Assembly: GCA_951230915.1 (NCBI GenBank)
Contig: OX579640.1
Coordinates: 17,008,981-17,072,980, forward strand
DNA from: Antitrichia curtipendula
Lineage: Eukaryota > Streptophyta > Bryopsida > Hypnales > Leucodontaceae
Length of the DNA: 64,000 nucleotides
Direction: 5' to 3'
Part shown: piece after piece, positions 59,820-64,000 of the stretch
How positions within the stretch are numbered: position 1 is the first letter of the stretch
Layout: each line of letters begins with the position of its first letter
Translations under genes and position numbers: made by a program
The notes under the pieces: model-generated
The model's input: only the letters and a program-made list of their open reading frames with translations
Told to the model about the DNA's origin: nothing
Database searches by the model: none

Positions 59820-60824
59820 GGTAAGGTGAACTTAACCCCAAAGTGACAAAGAGGACAGAAAGTGTCCTCACACAATTTCAAGTCCAGTTCAAAGTGCTGT
59901 AACTTTTGCATCTAAGGTCCAAATTCTATAAAACTTGTTGGAAAAGTTGCGTTCTCATCTCTAGTTTGTGTGGTAAAATTTTCAGATTAATCCAAGTTTT
60001 ATTGATTTTTTGGAAGCCAATCGAAGTTCACAACTTCAATTTGAGTTCACCAAATTATATTTTAGGGCTGCAACTTCGGGGCCTTGTATCTCCTTCATCC
60101 ATTGTTCATTTTCAATAAATAAAAAAATGGGGTTTTGTTCCCCTTGAAGTATAGTTATTGTGGTAAAGTTTTCATGTCAATTCAAGTTGTTTTGAATGTT
60201 TGGGAGCAATTCAAAGTTCCAAATCCTGCCATTTTTGGAGTATAGTGAACTTCGGCGACTTGTTTCTTCTTCATACAGAGTCCATTTTCAATAATTCTTT
60301 TTGGAAAAATTGCGCATACTAGTCTAGTTTGTGTGGCTAAAATTTCATGTTAATCCAAGAATTAATGAGCGACAGAGAAGCATTATAGTGGAAGGAGGTT
60401 CAGCTTTAGATCTGTTTTTTGCAATTTTTCTTGCTGATTTTTGACATTTCAAATCCGTTTTGTAGACACAATGAGTCAATTGAATGAATTTTTTTTCCAC
60501 CAATGTGCTTGTATACTAGTTGGAATCATTTTGTAGTGTAAAGTTTTTTCATTTGAGTAGGTTTAGAAATCAAATTTCACCTCCAAATGTGTTTTGGGGA
60601 AAATTTCAGCATCCATTTTCAACACTAAAACATTATGATCTTGCAATCTATGAAGCCAATTGACTTCAAATTTTGTACATGTCATCTACAACATGTACAC
60701 TACAAGATTGTACGGTTGAGATTTGTATAACTTGAAGACATTTAGATCCATAAAGCTTCAAAAGCAATGATGTTTTTGAACCCCAGAAATTGAATGTCAC
60801 TTTGGGGTTAAGTCTTACCTTACC
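59820..60824. mobile_element. 1.0 kb non-autonomous element with terminal inverted repeats
   Basis: The left end GGTAAGGTGAACTTAACCCC (then AAAGTGACA) is repeated in reverse complement at 60794-60824 with one small indel, giving about 29-bp terminal inverted repeats. The interior has no coding capacity; it contains about three degenerate direct copies (near 59910, 60135 and 60300) of a block with CTAGTTTGTGTGG, TAAAATTTTCA and TTAATCCAAG. No clear target duplication was recognised, so the superfamily is open. It lies about 0.7 kb upstream of the copper ATPase start. Confidence 0.68.
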
Positions 60825-63740
60825 ACCTGCGTATATCTTTAAGTATGTACCCACTGAATACATTGCAGAACGAAAATGTACACCACAGATATATGAGTGT
60901 GGAATTGGAATTTGAGAGATGATTCACTCTGCAAACCCTACCCTTTTTTTTTCTTTTTTCTTTTTTTCATTTTTCATTAGGGTGGCTCCAAAAATTTCAT
61001 AACATTGTTAACTCGGTTGATTCATGTCCCTTCACAGAAAGGATAATTTCCCCCTGGATGCCTAGAGGAATTGAGTTATAATCTGAGGCATTGGATTGGT
61101 ATGTGGACATTATTTGTGTCTTTGTCAAATTGGTTGTAGTTTGGACGGGTCTCCGCCTTTTGGGGCTGGCCTAATTTCCATCCTGGAGGAACTCAAAATC
61201 ATCAGTGATTGTAATTAAGAGGTTGTGACTTTTGTTGACCTAGCATTAGAGGGCTCCCGCTTTTGGGGGGGAGCAAAAAGAACCCTCCTAGCAAATGTTA
61301 ACAATGTAATGTTAGTTGAGGCAATCAATTCTCACAAATTTTGCAAAACACTAATGTTAACAAGATAGCTACAAAAGAATTTATATAGATTTTAAATAAA
61401 ATTTGACACAAAATTGTTGTAAGGAATCTGACTAAAAATCACATTTTTTTCCCTTAAATTTCCACTAAACTTGTAAGTAGACCCAAGCATACATTTGTAA
61501 AAATTTGGCAATATTTAGCCCAAAGAAGAATGGATGCTATCTTTTATAAGCCTCCATCTTGTAATCTTTGTTGCCACATGGTACATTGCAAATGAAAAAG
61601 AAACTTTGGAAGATGATGAGTACTCGGATGAATATTTGATGAATGACTTTGGGAGTTTGTGGAGTTGCAATTTTCATTTAATTTAGTGTCTAAAGAAATA
61701 CGGTTCCTACTAAGTATTCAAGTTAATTATTGAGCATATTCTTTAATTTTTTTAATTTATGGAAAAAAATGGGGGGAATTCTTTTGGGATTTAAATATGA
61801 TAATAGGGTCCTTTGAGTATGATTTGATTTTTATGCAGTTGAAGTTAGGCTTAATTCTAATTGACAATTAGCCAATTGCAAAAATGTTGAATTGCAATTT
61901 TGTAGCCCACAAAATGTATTGAGTGACATGAGTCATTTTATGCAAATAGTTAAAAATGAGTTTATTTGTCATTTATTAAATGTGTTGTTAAAAAAAAAAC
62001 TTAAGAATTTTTTTTTTTTAATTTACTTGAATTAGTCAATGTTTGATTTCAAATGATGACTTCCATTCATTGACTTAATGGTCTTATGTTCATAGTTCTT
62101 CATAGTTCCAAATAGGTTTTAGGCATTTGCCTATAAATGTGTCACTCATTTGTAATTGTATTGAACAATAGTATACAAGGAAACTCAAATCTAAAGCTCT
62201 GTTGTGGAAAATAATAATCATGTTGAACCATATAAATATAGAAAGAAATAATTATCTATTGCTAGGCTTTAAATTTGAGTTATCAATGGAGACATTAGAA
62301 CCATAATCATTTATAGTGAAGCCTAAAATATCATAAATAAATAAAACCATGAAGCAAATGTTAAACATGCACTAGCCCCCACACTTATCCAGACACTTGG
62401 AAGTCCAAACACATTGGATATAGACTTGAGTTAAAAGTCGTCCGCTATGACATCCACCTATTTGAACATCCACCTCCAAAGGCCGCATCCACCCGGTAAT
62501 GGCCGTCAATTTGTCAACTTTTGACAATTTTGTATATCATTTTCTCCCATGTTGTCTACGTAGTATGCCATGGTTGTTGGGCAACATCCATTTGATATAT
62601 ACCTTAAGATGTTTATTCCCAACATCATGATTTGCTTAAAAAAAATTTGGGCATGATTAAAATAAAATATAGAAAAAGAGGACTAAAAATAAAAATGTCC
62701 TTGACAAGGAGACTAAATATTTGAAACCATGAGTAGAATGTAGTGCATTTTAAAATTATTTGATAAAAACTTATATTTTAATGCATCATTTTAGCTATGC
62801 AAAGATAAAAATATTTTTTTTAAAATGACAAGATTTAAAACCAGATCCACCTCTCTTCAACATACATGTGTCTAATTACATTATACATGAATGTTCCACC
62901 TACATAAAGTGAGTCATGTATGACTCACCAAGCATTGCCTTACTATCGCTAATATAACATCTTCATCAAACAAGCCAACTAGGCATAGAATAATGACCTG
63001 CAATGTTTAACAATAGCATGGTATTAGTGATTATAATTCAACACCTGAACAAAGGTTGTAATTTAAAATAATAAAATTTTAGGGTGAAAAATCTACCTAC
63101 ATAAAAGCTCAATGTTCAAATCTAGCAAAATTAGCTTGCAAGACAAAATACCCCCCTTGCTCATTACTCAAGTTCAAAATGATGGAAATCGACAATTCTT
63201 CTTAATAAAGAAGAGCCTTCTTTCCAATTCCTTCAATTTAAATTGACGTGAATGAACAGAAGCTATTATGCTTAGAATCCTGACAATCATTTTAAATCAT
63301 GCCTAGGTCGTTTTGGTGTAACATGTCAATATGTATGGCAAGATAAGAATTGCTAAGTTTTGTATCACCACCATTAAAGCCCCATAATGCACACTTCACA
63401 TATAGATGCAATTGCACTTTCAATTATCAAGCTCATATACATCAATGTCTGGGAAATAATTTGAAAGTTTAGGCTAGAAGCTTGTTGTTCAAGAGTATGT
63501 CCGGCCAAGTCTTTATTTTGTTCGGTTCTTGCCTTTTCCCATCTAATCAAACCGCTCGTTTTCCTTTGGTAATGAATTTAAACTAGCTATTTTTCCTTTT
63601 ATATGACATATGAATCAACTGAATTTTCTTTCACGATTAATTTGAACCGGCTAATATCCAAAATTTATTTTCTACAAAAATATATACATGTACATGCAAA
63701 AACTTTGTCAAAAATGAAATGTCTTTGGCAGGTGTTGAAC
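60825..63740. other. AT-rich intergenic DNA, no gene seen
   Basis: Only short open frames without recognisable motifs or exon-like borders occur. Homopolymer T tracts are present near 60945-60970 and 62010-62020. Confidence 0.5.
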
Positions 63741-63943
63741 CACTACAAGAGAAAGGGGTGTTTTAAGTAGTGTCTTAGACATCACGTCTATTAAGTAACG
63801 TCTTTTAAGTAAGGTTTTAAGTAAAATTTTACTAAAAAGACAGTCTTTTTATTAAAATTTTACTTAAAACCTTACTTAAAAGACGTTACTTAAAAGACGT
63901 GATGTCTAGGACACTACTTAAAACACCCCTTTCTCTTGTAGTG
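63741..63943. mobile_element. CACTA-ended near-perfect foldback MITE, 203 bp
   Basis: The element begins CACTACAAGAGAAAGGGGTG and ends with the exact reverse complement, ending TCTTGTAGTG. The two arms of roughly 95 bp pair almost completely around a short loop near 63842. The 3-bp duplication AAC flanks it (63738-63740 and 63944-63946). The CACTA terminus and 3-bp duplication place it with the CACTA superfamily. The high arm identity suggests a recent origin or insertion. Confidence 0.9.
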
Positions 63944-64000
63944 AACCTGGGCACTCTTCAACCAGTTGAGGATCAAAGACTTAGCTTTACTAAAATACAA

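Noticed and set aside
1..64000. CRISPR arrays, bacterial operons or plasmid features
   Set aside because: Spliceosomal introns, nuclear tRNA structure and plant transposons show that this is eukaryotic DNA. The regular repeats seen lack the equal spacer and repeat lengths of CRISPR arrays.

Overview
This is a stretch of nuclear DNA from a land plant. The evidence is a thylakoid-type copper ATPase with a plastid-targeting N-terminus, a FEI-type leucine-rich-repeat receptor kinase, a short plant-style metallothionein, many GT-AG introns, plant-type telomere-like motifs (TTTAGGG) inside introns, and plant CACTA and Stowaway DNA transposons. The receptor-kinase, ABCD and metallothionein proteins, together with the repeat-rich AT background, fit a non-seed plant (moss, lycophyte or fern) better than a flowering plant. 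That placement is inference; the sequence does not name a species.

Five protein genes and one tRNA are well supported. (1) 3069-4257, plus: a small membrane-anchored protein with a cysteine-rich PAN/Apple-like domain, two exons. (2) 6545-15861, minus: a complete half-size ABCD (ALDP/PMP70-type) ABC transporter rebuilt from 18 coding exons (682 aa), every splice phase consistent, with two MITEs in its introns. (3) 42375-46847, plus: a FEI-like LRR receptor kinase rebuilt from 13 exons (621 aa). (4) 47294-49266, minus: a 44-residue metallothionein in two exons around a 1.8 kb intron that carries degenerate tandem repeats and an exon-1 remnant. (5) 56372-59125, minus: an intronless 917-aa PAA2/HMA8-type Cu-transporting P1B-ATPase. 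tRNA-Val(UAC) lies at 52863-52935, minus.

The rest is mostly repeats. Positions 17.7-29.9 kb form one composite block. A 6.1 kb CACTA element (18740-24853, target duplication AAG) and a related 1.1 kb deletion derivative (26198-27305, target duplication GTT) share ends and arrays of a GCAACT-type motif. Next to them is an array of about 12 monomers of roughly 105 bp. The block is bracketed by two inverted copies of another repeat about 12 kb apart. Further right are a five-copy array with an 18-bp palindromic core (31.2-31.7 kb), a broken transposase (33.6-35.4 kb), dispersed repeats present in opposite orientations at about 30.5-31.2 kb and 51-52 kb, a 1 kb terminal-inverted-repeat element upstream of the copper ATPase, and a near-perfect CACTA-ended foldback element at 63741-63943.

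The metallothionein and the copper ATPase both handle metal ions and lie about 7 kb apart on the same strand, but a tRNA gene and repeats separate them, so a functional link is only a suggestion. No other functional linkage between neighbours is evident, as is normal for a plant chromosome.
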